Of a stretch of 64,000 nt of DNA, positions 63,551-64,000 are shown in pieces (within the stretch, counting starts at the first letter, position 1; each line of letters opens with the position of its first letter). The translations under genes and the position numbers were made by a program. The notes beneath the pieces were generated by a model. The model searched no databases and was not told the DNA's origin. It saw only the letters and a list, made by a program, of their open reading frames with translations. This DNA comes from Ascidiimonas sp046199005 (lineage in GTDB: Bacteria; Bacteroidota; Bacteroidia; Flavobacteriales; Flavobacteriaceae): assembly GCA_046199005.1 (NCBI GenBank), contig CP176050.1:558001-622000 (forward strand), written 5' to 3'.

Positions 63551-64000
63551 AGGGGTCAAGTAAATTTTGTGGGGAGTAATAGGTGAGATTAGCAAATTAG
63601 TTTAATTCCATGATTTGTTTTCATTTTTTTTGCTCGTCCAAAATAAACGAAACAAAAAAAAGGACACCTTCGCCTATGAATTTTTTGACCATTAAGTCAA
63701 AAACCAATTTCAAAACTTTGCGTCGCTTCGTTCCTTCGCTCCTGTTTTCAAAGTTTTCGAAATTTATTCCACGCCTCAGGATTTCACTGCGTGGGGCTTT
63801 TACTTGAAATGATAGTAGGATGCTTTCTTTCTCGTCAGTGTAGTGAATGACTTCCGTTAATAAGAGTCGAAGCCTTGGAGACTTTTTAGGAAGTTATTTA
63901 CGGTTGTAAAAGTTGATGAAACTTTAACAAACACCTATCGAGAAAGTCTCCTTTTTTCTATGCCCTTGCGCTGGCTGGCTACTTCGCTAAAAATAGCCAC
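63551..64000 (+). repeat. Dispersed repeat DRB, copy 3 (inverted)
   Basis: Inverted relative to the two copies at 29512-29987 and 39609-39940. It begins GGGGTCAAGTAAATTTTGTG and continues through the AAAAAAAAGGACACC, ACCTATCGAGAAAGT and GCTGGCTGGCTACTTCGC landmarks. It runs to the window edge and may continue beyond it. Confidence 0.8.

Noticed and set aside
1..64000. tRNA, rRNA and CRISPR arrays
   Set aside because: I looked for and found no clover-leaf pattern, rRNA motif or regularly spaced identical repeats.

Overview
The window comes from a low-to-moderate G+C member of the Bacteroidota, most likely a marine Flavobacteriaceae. The evidence is a SusC/SusD polysaccharide utilization locus (PUL), many Bacteroidota-type lipoprotein signal peptides, weak Shine-Dalgarno sequences, and families typical of flavobacteria (DUF1801, DUF1905, DinB, DUF4238, GG-leader peptides). 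This placement rests on gene content only.

Region A (1-15.2 kb) looks like one envelope signalling island. Four adjacent minus-strand genes (1-5255) encode related secreted proteins that I cannot assign to a family. Divergent from them run an M48 protease, a double-FHA ABC transporter, a LEA2-like lipoprotein, an ECF sigma factor, an anti-sigma-like membrane protein, a membrane Ser/Thr kinase with Sel1 repeats and a PP2C phosphatase. A near-identical 38-bp element with identical internal spacing precedes the M48 gene and the kinase gene, so it is a good candidate for an ECF-dependent promoter.

Region B (15.2-29.1 kb) is mixed housekeeping and accessory: an ornithine cyclodeaminase/SbnB-like enzyme, a GH43-like hydrolase with an inserted domain, DUF1287, DUF1801, a lipoprotein methyltransferase overlapping an APC permease, a three-gene ABC-3C-type putative defence operon (22.2-25.2 kb), a YetF-like protein, an Asp-box propeller lipoprotein and an exported beta-carbonic anhydrase.

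Region C (29.2-41.5 kb) is an accessory island. Two direct copies of a dispersed repeat (29.5 and 39.6 kb) flank a run of small, mostly unrelated genes that all lie on the minus strand. Cassette-like hairpin elements and direct repeats separate them. Cargo includes an orphan RiPP-like precursor and a complete retron of the Ec86 kind: effector, msr-msd ncRNA with visible a1/a2 repeats, and reverse transcriptase. A TIR/deoxyribosyltransferase-like gene sits just outside the right-hand repeat.

Region D (41.5-63.4 kb) is a rhamnose-directed PUL. SusC, SusD, GH2, GH78, sulfatase and esterase genes run leftward. A GntR-type regulator sits between them and a rightward L-rhamnose catabolic operon (isomerase, kinase, aldolase/dehydrogenase fusion, lactate dehydrogenase, transporter). 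A shared 22-bp motif lies upstream of both susC and the rhamnose operon in the same orientation relative to each, so polysaccharide capture and rhamnose catabolism are probably co-regulated. A third, inverted copy of the dispersed repeat closes the window.
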